Origin: Tubiluchus corallicola
Taxonomy: Eukaryota; Priapulida; Priapulimorpha; Priapulimorphida; Tubiluchidae
Direction: 5' to 3'
NCBI GenBank assembly: GCA_030141605.1
Contig: JAQGDQ010000914.1
Coordinates: 1 to 64,000 of the forward strand
Length of the DNA: 64,000 nucleotides
Below the pieces are notes generated by a model. It had not been told where the DNA came from. It saw nothing but the letters and a program-made list of their open reading frames with translations, and did not search any database. Positions within the stretch are counted from its first letter, which is position 1, and every line of letters begins with the position of its first letter. Both the position numbers and the translations under genes were made by a program. Shown here piece after piece: positions 13,080 through 25,049 of this stretch.

Positions 13080-13215
13080 TGAGTCAATTATGCGGAGTTA
13101 TTTGAGTCTATTACCGACAGTTTTTATGTACATTTGAACAGAAGCGGCCAGTTCCAGGCGTTTTTGAGTCAATTAAGCGTATGAGTCTATTAACCGTGAG
13201 TCTATTAAACGGCGC
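13080..13215. repeat. Partial copy of the CAGGGATGAGAA MITE interior
   Basis: The sequence 'gagttatttgagtctatt..acagtttttatgtac..ggccagt..ggcgtttttgagtcaatta' matches the interior of the MITE copies at 35738-36222 and 58693-59185. No terminal repeats are visible here. Confidence 0.4.
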
Positions 13216-13935
13216 CTACTGTAGTACAACAGCTTCTGAACAATTGTTATTTTAACTTTCTCGTTATAATTGTTAAAATTGTGAATAATCATTTACTCTA
13301 GTTGCCAAAAGACACTTTTGCAGTTTCATATCATCAAGATCAGTACCTTTTGCTGAGATAAGATGTCTAAGATATTTTTCAGAGTCTACAGGCATTTTAA
13401 TGTAATTTCCGCAATATACATCATAGAAAGGACTACTTTCAAATTGTTTGGCTTCATTGTCACAAGTTTTATTTTTCCTGAATTCAGCTCATCATCAAAT
13501 TCTTCAGCAAAGAACTGATTACTATTATTCAAAATATTCATGGATTTAACAGTAGTTGCCAATAGAGCTACGTCATCTGCATACATTAAATTATTCAATA
13601 TTTTATCGTTTAATCTACAACTAACTTGAGGAGCACTAAGGTGTACACTTAAGCCCTTAAAATAAAAGTTAAAGAACCGGGGAAATAGAATTCCACCCTG
13701 TCTGACAGTATTTCTGAATCCAAAATTTGCAGATACAAAGTTTCCACAACGTACACATAGTCTGATTAACATAAAAATATATTAAAATCCGTGTAATAAT
13801 TTTTGGCATGCTAGTTTTTGAATTGATCTTTATACTGCTTAAAACAGTTAACTTTATCGAAGCTATATCAGCAAGACACACATGTACTGACGTGCCCTTA
13901 ATAATACAGTAGAAATCAATTATATCTTTTAGCGT

Positions 13936-14660
13936 ACAGTTAGTCCTCGCTTAACGACGCTAATGCGTTCCAGCAACACAAGCGACGTTAAACGAAGCCA
14001 AGACTTCCACAGAAAGCAATGTAAAAGAATTGGGATACGTTCCAGGGGAAAAAAATCAGTGCTGCTTAAATTATAGAAATTAAAGGTTTTATGAGTTTTA
14101 CTCATGTTTCTACTGATTATTTTTTCTGCTTCCTTGAAACCTTCCACACGCACACGCGCACGCGCGCACACACGCGCACACACGCGCACACACACGCACA
14201 CACACATGTATATATATATATATATATCTTACTTACCTAGCTAGCAGTTTCTCTTTGGTTAACATTTAACTCTAGGCAGGGGTTAAACAGTAAACACTGC
14301 AGCAGAGTCAAAACCAAGCACTGGACGACCTTGGGAATTCTATCTAGCTTGGTTACTATAGCAACAGGTTCCAGGCAAAATCCTGGCATAGAGTTTGCTC
14401 CCAGGTCTCGCTTGCCACAAAGGGTAGCATTCGGTGGTCAGTCGGGAAGCAAAAACTTATAAAATAATTAGACTATTTACGTTATTAGTACATTTTTAAA
14501 ACAGAATAATGCAATATGTACTGTCTTAAAGAATCAAATTAGGTGAGACAGTTGTTGATGAAAAAAATGGCGATGAGCAAACATGCGTCGTTACGTAAAA
14601 AAAAGATGTTAAATGTTCAGCATCATTAAAAACGAAACTTCGATAAACGGGGAGTCATTA
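13936..14660. mobile_element. Probable TIR element nested inside the LINE
   Basis: The left edge reads 'agtcctcgcttaacgacgc'. The right edge, reverse-complemented, reads 'tgactccccgtttatcgaag'. The two are imperfectly complementary, and the LINE translation resumes on both sides. A similar left-end sequence (cgcttaatgatgctaatg) occurs at about 58338. The element contains (AC)n and (AT)n microsatellites at 14148-14227. The ends are approximate and no target duplication was established. Confidence 0.4.
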
Positions 14661-15032
14661 GTATGTAGAGAGTCACAGTATCGAGTTCAAAAATTTTACT
14701 GCACACTGTACGCTAGGCAACGGGCCAGTAATTGCTGCTTTCAGTAATGGTCAGGTTTTGGTTTTTCACGACTGGTACAAACACTGAATGCATGAAGCAG
14801 ACAGGAATATAACCATGACTAGTCATGGCCGTTAATAACTGATAATAGGACACATACGTGTGAATATAGTTTAAATGTTCAGTAACTATTCCATCAGATC
14901 CTGTAGACTTATTATATCCGAGTTTTCTTTTAATGATTTGAAGCATCTCATCAGGAGTACTAGTAGGAACTTGTCCGTGCTCAATAATTGTGACTTTAGT
15001 ACCTCGTCGTTTTCAACAGAGTTAAATAAATG

Positions 15033-15454
15033 TGTGAAAGTTATTTGTGAAGTTGAAATTGAACACTTGTAGAAAACAACTAAACACCATATTACATGTT
15101 TGCACAAGAACTGAAACACCTTTATTCCACTAAATACACATGAGTAAAATGAAGATCACAACTGCTGCACAGCACTGAGTGTGTGACAGAGAGACAGTGT
15201 GTCCCATGAGTTGCACGACTGCACTGCCTGAGACAGAGAGTGACTAGCAGTGAAATCTAGCCAGTTTATATAGGTAGAGAAGTATGCAAGAACTTGGCTT
15301 CACATATCCCATTACAGTGAAAATAGGGGAGATCCAGTGAGTTTGCATATTCACTGGACCGAACAATTGTACTAAGGGTGAGTTGAACTAGTAAATGTTA
15401 AAGTAACTAATCAATAGATGGCAGCACCTAAAATATACAGTTACAACTTTCACA
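15033..15454 (-). mobile_element. Solo LTR, family A, copy 1
   Basis: 422 bp with TG...CA ends in short inverted repeats (TGTGAAAGTT / AACTTTCACA). A perfect 5-bp target duplication, aaatg, lies at 15028-15032 and 15455-15459. On the minus strand a TATA-like box (near 15265) precedes an AATAAA signal (near 15121), the order expected in an LTR. No internal retroelement sequence is present. It sits inside the LINE relic. Confidence 0.88.
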
Positions 15455-15959
15455 AAATGTCGTAATGTGATTTCCACATGTTACGTATTGTTGATGAAGG
15501 ATCAGAGGCATTATCTCATCCACTTTTGAAGAGAGTGGCAATTTAGAATGCGTGCGTACTGCTGACAAGAAAATTCTATTATAATTTTGTAAAAATTTGT
15601 ATGCCAGCTTATCCGATCGGATGGCTTCGCTGTGTCTTTTACACTCCCTTAACGCTTATTTAAATCGGGCTCGGCTAATTTTCATATTATCAGCATGTTT
15701 ACCTTACCTAGGTTTACCTTAATTAACCCACATAAGAAAACAAAAACGCGCTTCATCATTTTCATGTGCTACCATTTCATTCCACCCATGGATGACTTTA
15801 CAACGATCATGGGAACTGCCTTTGACTAACTTCCCTGGGCTAGTACTCTCGGCTGTTGCTAATAGGGCAAAACGCATATTGTATAGTTTGTCCAGGCGTT
15901 TTGTTTTACTACAGTGTATACAATAGACCGTTTCTAAAGGACTACTATTAACATACTAT

Positions 15960-16325
15960 TAACAAATATATCATAAATATATAAATATTTATATCATCCC
16001 ATATATGAGCTTCATTCATTACATCATTTCATTTTAAGCACTAATGTTTTTTTTATCACGATTCACTATAAAATTTCTCTCCATTATTCCTCTCCACTAT
16101 AAGATTATCTCCATTATTTTTTTCTGTCACTGTGTGGGACAATCTAACAAGCCCTGCTTTTTGATTGCCCGCAACACATTTACCTTCGTGTATAAGTGAA
16201 CAGTGTTTGAGGCTTTTCCTGTGCAGTATTTCTTATTTGTATTATATCCATTGTAGGCCCTTTCACTAGATATTGTACATGAAACTAATGTAAATGTGTA
16301 ATGTGAAATAAATGACTAATGACTA
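15960..16325 (+). repeat. LINE-like 3' end with stem-loop
   Basis: A hairpin (GTGTGGGACAATC, 16132-16144, pairs with GATTGCCCGCAACAC, 16163-16177) is followed by an A/T-rich 3' end with AATAAA and short 'atgactaatgactaatg' repeats. A near-identical copy lies at 30960-31200. A short RT-like ORF on the minus strand at 16451-16681 may be another fragment. Confidence 0.55.
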
Positions 16326-17012
16326 ATGAAGGAACGTTTATGTTAGCGAGTAATTCTTCACTTAGATCTCTGTGCTTAATTAAATTATCATTATTAGCCT
16401 TATCCCAGTAAAGCACCTCTTTTACATCCTGAAACTCCGGAGTGTTATGGTTAATATTCAACGTTTTTTCCAGAATCTGTCACCCTCAAGAATAAAAGAC
16501 GTATTAAATGACATAACCAAGGGCATATGATCATAGGAGCTTGATGATTAAAGTTCATCACCGTCGTTACACTAAAAATTTCATATTTGTCTGAAATAAA
16601 GTTATGCAACCAACCAACAACGCACATGCGCAGAAAAGACGTTGCACTTTGTGTAAAAGACGTCTGCGAAGTGAGTTTCAAGTGAAAATATCTTTCTCGG
16701 TGAAAGCTAGACGCAGAACGATTTAACTTGAAACATTTAACTACAACATAATTTCAGAATGGAATACTATTCCCGAAAAAAGTTGATTTGACTTGTTGAT
16801 ACTGATCACTCTGCTAATTGTGTGTCTTCGCGAAGTTTTTCCGCAACATTCTCAAAGGTCTAGTGCTACACTAAGCTACACTAAGCTACACTAGTGCTAC
16901 ACTAAGCCGTCTTGCTTACAACTGCGTGCTCTAGGTCTACGAAAGGCCCACAAATATTCAACTGAATTCTGTGTTGGTCTATTTGTCTTTAAGACCTACT
17001 AAGACGAGCATC

Positions 17013-18691
17013 ATGGTTTACCGAGAAGTAAAAGCAGTCATCCTCATTTCTTTATTAGCTTCAGTATTATATGGTAAGTAATGGACGAGTAATGGTTATG
17101 TTAAGAAGAATGGACGAATGAACGTCAGTTTTAATACAATTCTAGGACACTTAGTACCAGTCATTTGGGCACCAGACAGGTGGGCACCAGATGTCTTGCA
17201 ATATCTAAATGTACCAACTACAACCACCACAGAATAGCCCATTCAACCAGGTCGATTTATGGCAGATTAATATTTTCTCAAAATTCGGAGTACGTTTTTT
17301 TACAAAAAACGGCCATTTTGGCAGTTTTGTATAATATATCTAACGTTAAACAACAATTACTGATAATTATGATGTTGCTTATTATCAAGTACTTATAGTC
17401 CTTGATATAGTCCTTATGAAGAAAACTCTAATTAAAATGTTAGTATGTTAAAATAACCTAAAGCATAATGACAAAATAACATCTTTCATTCTAGCAGAAT
17501 ATTATTTTTGTCATTGGCTAGTTTTTAAAGGTTAAACTTAAAGAATTAATTTTTTGATTATATTTAGACTTACATCTCAGATTTTTCCTTTTCACTTAAA
17601 TTAAAAAATATCCGGGCACAGGTGATAAAATGGCTGCCTCTATATTTAAAACAGTTAAAAGGTCGTTTTTTGCAAGTTTGTTTAACTGATCAAACGAAAG
17701 CAAAGCTATTTCACCTTAGTAGAATTTCCTTCATTTAAAGCTACTGAACTGATTTATCTGGGGTTTTTTTGCTCTGTACCACATTAAGGTAAATCAAACG
17801 CAACTGTCAGCTTGGCTGACAGATCATCTGATTGCAGTGATGTATATTACCTATAATTATTCTGTTATCTTCAACTTAAAACTGTCTTTCCACTACAAAG
17901 TCAAGCTCATCCAAAATGGCCTGTCACTTGCGTCTTCTTCGAGGGCTTTCTTTTAGTTTTTAAGATTCTGCTTTATTTACCTCCGGTTTTTATGTATTTT
18001 TGTTTATCGCACACGTACAGGGCTAGGGTCACGAAATTCACAGGGCACACTCGGGAGGTAGGAGAATTTATGCTTATTCTCTCCGGGTCAAAAGTCATAG
18101 AGTGGAAGGAGCTTTTTTCATTAGGCTGGATCTCCGTCTTACAGATTTTGAGCTAAGGCCGCAATTTTGGGTGTCTAGGTGGCGTTGCGATCTTGTGTAT
18201 GGCCGAATACAGGCCATTTGCGTATGGGAAAGTTTATTCTAGGGGAGAAAAACCAAAAGTGGGGACACCAAGGCTCCCAGTGCCAGATAAGCGGTTTGTA
18301 GTACATCTGGTGAAAAGCCTTGGTGAGGCGATTGGTTGACCCCTGATCCCGCTAGTGGGTAAAAACGAAAATAAAGACAAAAGATTCCAGTGCCAAGCAA
18401 AAAGTAGGTTGTGGTGTATGAAATGAAAGACATCAATGAGACAAACTGAATGGCACTAGCTAAGTCTATGTTGGTTGGCCCCTTACCCCCAATAGGAGCA
18501 AAAACTGAAATTGGAGTCAGGGGTAATTAATTCATGTTTCTCTTAATCCTGATATCATTGTCCACAAACTCTTCCTTTATACTTAAGTGGAATGATGCAA
18601 GCTGAACAATTTAGCTACATCTTGTGTAACATGTAGGATTACACGAGTGATCCACCTTTCTGCATGTGTCACTTGGAAGATTATATGATAT

Positions 18692-18741
<50 letters not shown>

Positions 18742-18750
18742 GTGTGTGTG

Positions 18751-18782
<32 letters not shown>

Positions 18783-21700
18783 TGTGTGTTTATCTCCTGT
18801 TTTTGAGGTCCACACGTTGTAAGAAAAACCTCATGTTGACTTCTTCGGGAGAGTCCCTGAAATTCGGTGACAATTAAGAGTTTGAAAGTTTTATGTTCCT
18901 GTTCTCGATAAAGCCTATAGTTACCTACTTGGGATATTACTTAAGCTGGAATTATATCATCCGTAGTGCCAGTTAAGCTAGTAGTGCTAGCAAAAATACT
19001 ACTAGCACTAATGCTGTAGCCCTAGTAAAATGAAAACAAGAAGAACGGCCCGTTTAACTCAATTTGCCTAGGATGTAATTTAGGAGCTGAAAGGAGCTGT
19101 AATGTACTGTTTCTTTTGATAAGCATAGAATTATTCAGGAGTTATGACAACAACTTCCGGCTATTGTGACGTTCAGGTGGTAGTCCTACCCGACGTTTCT
19201 TTGATCTTTGTAATTCCACTACTATGTCACCACTCTCCACGCAAAAAAGCTCCAGAATTTTGTGCCAAACGATGAGGCGGACCTTATCATGCTTATCTCG
19301 TGCTGAGGACAGACTCACTAGTTTGCTTCATATACTGTCACGTCTGGAGCATCAGGATTAGCTTGTTATACTGGAGGAAGGTCAGCGTGCTTCTGAGACG
19401 ACTGCAGAAGAAATAAAGCTATTAAGAAGTGGCCAAATTTCAATAGATTTGAGAATGTCTTTACGGATTTCATTTCATTAACTCTGCCAACAAGAATACT
19501 CTAAGTACACCAGTTGTAAAGGAAAAGTTTGTAGAAATACGTTACTTACTTTATGACGGCAATACGATGTAAACGTATCACTCCGCTTTCCTCTGGACTA
19601 CACCAGCGAGGAAGAGAGGGGTTCCTGTTGTCTGGGAAACTCAGGATCTCCATACACCTTGCCCAGGCGTGCACCCTGGAGACGTTCAAGAATCGCACTA
19701 CTCATCCACAGTCGACGCTGCAGCTCCATCAATGCGATCAATCACTGACTCTCTTGGCGGACACTCCATTGTCTTCCGAGCCAGAAGGAAGCCAACCAAA
19801 CTAACGATATTTTGTACTTTGATTCTGACTCGGATTCATTTTTATTTTTTCAGCACAGTAATTCTTAATTATAATAAAGAATCTACATGATTTTCTGCCA
19901 AACTCATTAAATGTCAAACTTAATACAGAGAAGTTACTACACTACACAGGCTACGAAGACTGCTCTTTATCAATTCACATTCTGCTCATTGATACTGCTC
20001 AACTGTAACAGAATTTCGTGGATGTCATTTTTCAAAAGGTGCATCCTTCAAATTTTGCCATTTTTTAAAATTATAATTACTTTATAAAGTTTACACATAA
20101 CCTTTACATTCTGTCAGTAGATGGCACCACTGCATGCTTCTACATGTTTCTAGCACCACAACACAGCGACTCTTCTAACCTCCAATCTACATAATTTAAA
20201 TTAGCTAAGTTAAAAAAACAAGCTAAAAACATAAAATTGAATACAATTAAGAAACTACCTTACAAGTGCTGTTACATTTGCAAGGTAGAAAACCGAAGGC
20301 TTTAACTTGACTGTTGTGGAGATCGCTGGCATCTATGAGAATTAAATAGAATATTTATGAATGTTCCGTTAGAATAATCGTCTTACCTTGTAGAATGTTC
20401 TGGAAGAAAACGTCTAGAATGTTCCCTGGCACCCTATATAACGTGAAGCAGGCCGCTGAGAGAGAGACACGGACGCCACTTACACATTCTCTTGTATACT
20501 TACATTTTCAGATACACTCAAACATTTTCCAGATTTTCACGTTTAGTGTAATCATTTCGTTCGCGTTCCTTCATACTTTTGTGTTGTAGAATTCTCGCTT
20601 AATAAACTAGTTTAGTTTGACGAAGTGTTTTCTGCTTTTCTCTACGAGCCTTCCGAGAGAAACAAAACACAACATTAACACAGCCTCGTTTTATTGCAGG
20701 TTACCTATCACTACTATCATCGTCATCATCATCGTTCTTGTTATCCTCGCCGTTGCCGTCATTGTCACCATCTTCCAGATGTCCTGCTGGGTTTTTCCGC
20801 TTGAAAGGGATGCGAAACTGTTCAAAATGGCTGAACTGTGAGGACTTAAAGAAAGTCGAAATGAAGGAGAAACATTTTGTCAACGGAGGCTCTAAAATGG
20901 TATTTGTTAATTAACAACTTTTTACAAAACAAAAGGAGGTCTTGTTCTTTTCAACATCACTAGTGTCATCTTGCTCAATAGTTAACAGCTAATTACGTGG
21001 AATTCAAAGCAGACTGTGAAAGTTTTCTTAAACAGGTCTGACACTTAATTGTGAATTAGAAGAATCGAGCAACTTCTTGAAATGACTTAGGAGACATAAT
21101 TAATAACGTATTCTGATGTTTCTGAACCATGCTTCTATACTTCCCGTTAAACTTCTAGACTTTTTACAAAAACATGTCGTGAAAAGCAGGAACAGCAGCA
21201 ACAACAACAGCAGTAGTAGCAACAGCAGCAGTAGCAGCAGTAGCAACAACAAAAACAACAGTAGCAGCAGCAGCAGTAGCAGCAGCAGCAGTAGCAGCGA
21301 CAGCAACAGCAGCAGCAACATCAGTAGCAGCAACAGCAGCAGCAGCAGCGGAAATAGCAGCAACAACAACAGCAGTGGCAACAGAGCGGCATCAGTAGCA
21401 GCAACAGCAGCAGTAGCAGCAGCAGCAGTAGTAGTAGCAGCAGCAGCAACAACAACAAAAACAGCAGTAGCAGCAGCAGCAGCAGCAACATCAGTAGCAG
21501 CAGCAACAACAACAGCAGTAGCAACAGAGCAGCATCAGTAGCAGCAACAGCAGCAGTAGCAGCAGCAGCAGTAGTAGTAGTAGTAGCAGCAGCAGCAGTA
21601 GCAGCGACAGCAACAGCAACAGCAGCAGCATCATCAGTAGCAGCAGCAGCAGCGGAAGTAGCAGCAGCAACAACAACAGCAGTAGCAGCAACAGCAGCAG

Positions 21701-22545
21701 CAACAATAACAACAGCAGCAGCAGCGCTTATGATGATCACGTTCGCGTTTCTCTCTCATATGTAAGTTTTCTTTTTGCAGCTTGACCTTGTAACGTGGAA
21801 CAACCGGACAATCGTCATGGCCAAAATGAAAAGGAAACGCAAAGTGGACGGTAACTTGGCGGGAATGTTAGAAAACTACATCAAATTCCAAACCAAAACC
21901 AACGTTGTTCAACTCATTGGTTACTGCAACAAAACTTTAACAATTTGCACGGAATACCATAAACTAGGCAACGCAAAGACCGTTCATCAAGTTCTAGAAC
22001 AATCGTCAGTTCATGATACAGCGAGACGTCGTCTAAAGTTGTGTATAGACTATGCAAGAGTCGCTGATTTCTTAGACAAACAAAACCTTTATCAGTGCGA
22101 CGCACACAGATTGAAGAAACTGTTGTCACAGTACCTCCTCACGGATGACCACCAGCTAGTTCTCAATGACCTTGAAGATATTAAACCTCGGGAAGCCAGC
22201 TGCACGTATATGAATCTTACCCTACGTTCAGATCTGAACTTCGAAGCACCAGAATCGAGATTGTGGAACGACACTGAATGCACCACAGTTACATGTGCCA
22301 AGAAGCAGCGAGCCATCAAACACGCAAATGAAGTGTTTAGAATACCGGATGTTTGCTTGTCATTCTTCTTCGGGATTAAGGATAATTGGGACCAGAATAA
22401 AAGGGAAAGATTTGCTTTTGCTGTTGATACCCTAGCGCCCGTGCATCAGGCTTGTAAAGATGCGGATCCAAATAAGAGACCGTCAATAAACTCTGTTGTG
22501 AAATTTTATCGAAACGTTCTGGCAAAAAATTCGAAATTTAAATAG
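17013..22545 (+). CDS. POMK: Protein O-mannose kinase (POMK/SgK196), complete, three exons
   Basis: Exons 17013-17073, 20700-20899 and 21781-22545; phases join exactly to 341 aa (human about 350). POMK is a type II membrane enzyme of the ER/Golgi that phosphorylates O-mannose on the laminin-binding glycan of alpha-dystroglycan. Exon 1 supplies a short cytoplasmic start and a membrane anchor (VKAVILISLLASVLY). Exon 2 adds a serine-rich stem and the family signature CPAGFFRL...MRNCSKWLNCEDL, then a glycine-containing loop (VNGGSKM). Exon 3 carries the kinase fold: NVVQLIGYC, TEYHKLGN, QCDAHRLKKLLSQYLL (catalytic-loop equivalent), LNDLED (the metal-binding position) and KRPSINSVVKFY. Each intron has a good GT donor and pyrimidine-AG acceptor. 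The stem's serine run is encoded by an ATC/TCA microsatellite. Homology confidence is high; enzymatic activity is inferred. Confidence 0.93.
18697..18790. repeat. (AT)n(GT)n(GC..GT)n microsatellite
   Basis: Alternating purine-pyrimidine tract: (AT)n, then (GT)n, then (GTGC)n, in POMK intron 1. Potential Z-DNA-forming sequence. The rest of that intron from 17.1 to 18.7 kb shows no recognised feature. Confidence 0.9.
19640..19800 (+). repeat. Dispersed repeat shared with 3.11-3.29 kb
   Basis: From 'caccctggagacgttcaag' to 'ccattgtcttccgagc' it is about 90 percent alike by eye to 3150-3265, in the same orientation. It lies in POMK intron 1 and is a retroelement fragment of unknown type. Confidence 0.6.
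20312..20674 (+). mobile_element. Solo LTR, family B, copy 1
   Basis: 363 bp starting TGTTGTGGAGATCGC and ending CACAACA, with near-matching 5-bp flanks ttgac (20307-20311) and ttaac (20675-20679). It contains a TATA box (ctatataac, about 20434) and AATAAA (20601-20606) in sense order. A shorter, inverted copy lies at 36978-37198. It ends only 26 bp before POMK exon 2, so the exon 2 acceptor region directly abuts an LTR. Confidence 0.75.
21187..21727. repeat. 540-bp CAG/CAA/TAG triplet tract in POMK intron 2
   Basis: A long imperfect trinucleotide array (AGC/AAC/AGT) occupying most of the 881-bp intron 2. Every frame on both strands is nearly open (poly-Ser/Asn, poly-Ala/Val, poly-Leu), which creates spurious ORFs. 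It ends about 50 bp before the exon 3 acceptor (tttctttttgcag). Confidence 0.92.
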
Positions 22546-22628
22546 TTTTTTAGGTTAGGTTTTGATCGTTTTGTACCAAACTTACTTGTACCAAACTTTC
22601 CTACATTCCCCACTGGGCTCGATCCGAA

Positions 22629-22634
22629 AAATAA
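22629..22634 (+). terminator. AATAAA polyadenylation signal for POMK
   Basis: The first canonical signal after the POMK stop codon, about 84 nt downstream. An inference from position; no cleavage-site evidence is available. Confidence 0.5.
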
Positions 22635-22689
22635 ACCATCAATTAACCATCATTAGACGAATTTAGTTCGAGACCTTTCGTTTGCTACA

Positions 22690-22790
22690 CACACACACAC
22701 ACATATATATATATATGTATATATATGTTATATGTATTATATATATATATATATATTATAATATATATAATATAATAAGCCCATACCACC
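22690..22790. repeat. (AC)n/(AT)n microsatellite
   Basis: (AC)n followed by an AT-rich palindromic tract. Nothing else is recognised between 22.8 and 23.28 kb. Confidence 0.85.
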
Positions 22791-23290
22791 GAATAGTATC
22801 ATACAACATGTAATAATCTTGAATATCGCGCAGCAGTTTCAAAATTATCAGACAATGATTTCAAACATTCATATATTCGTTGTATTATTAATTTTATATT
22901 GTATTTAATATTATACATATATGTGTGCGTACTTGTGGGTTTATATAATATATAGTGAGTTTTATTATTTAACGTACCTTTGGTATATTGGTGAACTCTT
23001 GCTCTGCAAATGAAGAGTTCTGTTTTATTTTGAAAATAAACGAAATTTCATAAATGAATTCCACAACTGTGCAAAGTACTGATGACAGTCATGAGGGCAG
23101 AAGAACCCGCTATCACAAACAGAATTATATAGTACATACTTGATATTCGGATCACATTCCTTATTAGGTTGTTTCGTTTTGATCAGTTTTTCTAATCCTT
23201 ATCACTTTTTGTCCCAAGAAATCAAAGCTAAAGAAAGTTTTTAAACGATAGTCATGACACAAGTTTTTTGTAAGCTGCTGTGATAGTAGG

Positions 23291-23735
23291 CAGGGGCGGA
23301 TACAGGTTTCAGAACAACGGTGGGCCCAACAGAAAAGCAGTTAGGGGGTCTGGGGAAACAACGTAAGCTCCCCAGCGAGGTCCATCCGGACAACAATACA
23401 TTTTGCTGCATTTCAGACCATTTTCTGCCTTCCAGAAGCCATTTCCTCAAGGAAGCTCACTTGTTTGTAGCATGTGTCACCTCACTTTTGACTCAAAAAT
23501 CAAAAATGCATACACCAATATTTTGATATACACTATACAGCATACATGACGTACGTTACTTTCATCTGTTTTCTTGTGATACATGTTTTTTACAGATATA
23601 AGGCACCTTTAGGATCTAGCAAATTGTTCTAATGCTTATAACCCAGAAAAAATATTAATTTGGTGTTTTGTAACAGTTACTGTGAAAGGGAGGGCCCAGG
23701 CGCCTTGGGCTCACCCCTAAATCCGCCACTTGGTA
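23291..23735. mobile_element. Probable hAT-like MITE
   Basis: The left end CAGGGGCGGATACAGG and right end CCTAAATCCGCCACTTG are imperfect inverted repeats of the CAGTGGCGGATCCAG-type seen in hAT MITEs. No target duplication was recognised, so the edges are approximate. It has no coding capacity. Confidence 0.55.
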
Positions 23736-23979
23736 CTTGCAGTAGGTACTTGTCTAAATGACACTCAGAAATACGAATGGCGATAATACGAGTTATTAAA
23801 ATAAGTGAATTCTATTCAAAATTAAAACGATTCTATGCTATTTCTCTTGGTTTTATCAGTTTTTTACATTTTTCGGTTTGTTTCCTACAGGGGAAGAGTC
23901 TTTCCTTGATGCCCTATATCATTTAATAAATAACTCACCATGTTACTAATAGTTAAAACGCAATTTTAAAGTTTGTCCC

Positions 23980-24470
23980 AAAAAACTTTCATACAAAAGT
24001 TATAACATTACGCTTACCTGCTTGAAAGACTTATGTACTAGAAAACAATTTGTTTATTAATTTAAAATGTTCTCGCCAACTGCGAAAACGTCACTGACTC
24101 ACCTTTCCAGTGTGCCCTAAAAACGTCACTGGCTCATCAGAAAAACGTATTGTTACTGTTACTGACGATATATAAAGTAATTTATAGTTTTGGTTATTTA
24201 GTGAAGAGTGCACCAGGAATGCTCTGATTATTTTCTCAAAGTTTATGGCAAATTTGTTTCAAATGTTATTTCTACCAGACACCGTTAAAATGGCTGCACC
24301 TAACGGACATCATAGGAGTTTACGTTTGCCAGCTTTATACAGCGTTATTGCTAGTACAAATTCTCTGCGCAAGATGGCAGCATGTAGGTGACACAAAATT
24401 TCAGCTTTTTAGCTTTAGGTAACTAAAGGGTTTTCTTGTGTTTTAAATTTCAAATTGCTTCCGTGAGGAA
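23980..24470. repeat. Dispersed repeat (copy matching 35.0-35.5 kb)
   Basis: The order of matching blocks (ttacgcttacctgcttgaaag, aaaatgttctcgccaactg, caaatttgtttcaaatg, aaaatggctgcacctaacgg, gggttttcttgtgttttaa) is shared with 35.0-35.48 kb. A shorter inverted copy is at 54.25-54.53 kb and a fragment at 4.7 kb. This is a mid-copy interspersed family of unknown class. Confidence 0.6.
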
Positions 24471-25049
24471 AGCATAACTAAGAACTGTACACTAGATTCA
24501 ATTAATGTTGTCGTGTATGTGCATGTATGTATAGTGTAACCCCTTTGCACTGTGCGTGTTATTATTAAAACATTACAACATCTTTAGTAACCACATTGAT
24601 TCATTTAGGCCTATTTCTAGTTTACAAGTTTACAATTTCAGTACACAAAGAAGTGAAAATCGATTATATACTCTATAACAGCAGAAGTGCTAAATTGATA
24701 CGATACTAAAATATAGTCAAAAATGTCGTTTACATCATTACATTACAAGCTCACAATTCTGTATAATTATTACAAAAAAAACGTATGGTTTTAGGGGAAA
24801 TTCAGAGTGGAATGTTCTTAATATATATGTACGTATTTACGATATTCACAATGTAAAAAAATACAATAATCATAGCAGCAAATAAATAGTTATGAGATCA
24901 AATACTTACAACACTGCATACTTCCAAATTGACTTAATGAATTTTATAATAAGCAGTTCAGAAAAGAAAAATCTGTGGACGAAGTTCCAGATTGCCAGTA
25001 GAGAGGCAGCTACATACACACTTTGCTATAACTACTGCAGAAACGATTA

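Larger units (their letters stand above)
13240..15900 (-). pseudogene. Decayed LINE (reverse transcriptase), interrupted by later insertions
   Basis: Reading the minus strand from 15900 down, one sees pre-RT sequence (VIHGWNEMVAHENDEARFVF; KRHSEAIRSDKLAYKF). At 14946-14713 is the start of RT (GSDGIVTEHLNY..., SNYWPVA, standing for NYRPVA). At 13930-13800 is a region like TSVHVCLADIASIKL, and at 13770-13386 the RT core with VRQGGILFPRFFNF and the catalytic YADD box (NNLMYADDVALLA). After it comes SEKYLRHLISAKG. Frameshifts and stops break it. A solo LTR (15033-15454) splits the pre-RT part, and another element (about 13936-14660) splits the RT. This is a dead copy of a Rex/CR1-like LINE. Confidence 0.8.

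Noticed and set aside
20617-20841. ORF with an apparent membrane segment (VIIIVLVILAVAVIVTIF) and a stop after KMAEL
   Set aside because: Wrong frame. The frame coding CPAGFFRL...NCSKWLNCEDL matches POMK and joins exon 1 and exon 3 in phase. The hydrophobic run is the TCA microsatellite read one base off.
21100-21740. Poly-Leu, poly-Ser/Asn and poly-Ala ORFs
   Set aside because: Trinucleotide repeat in POMK intron 2, bounded by good donor and acceptor sites.
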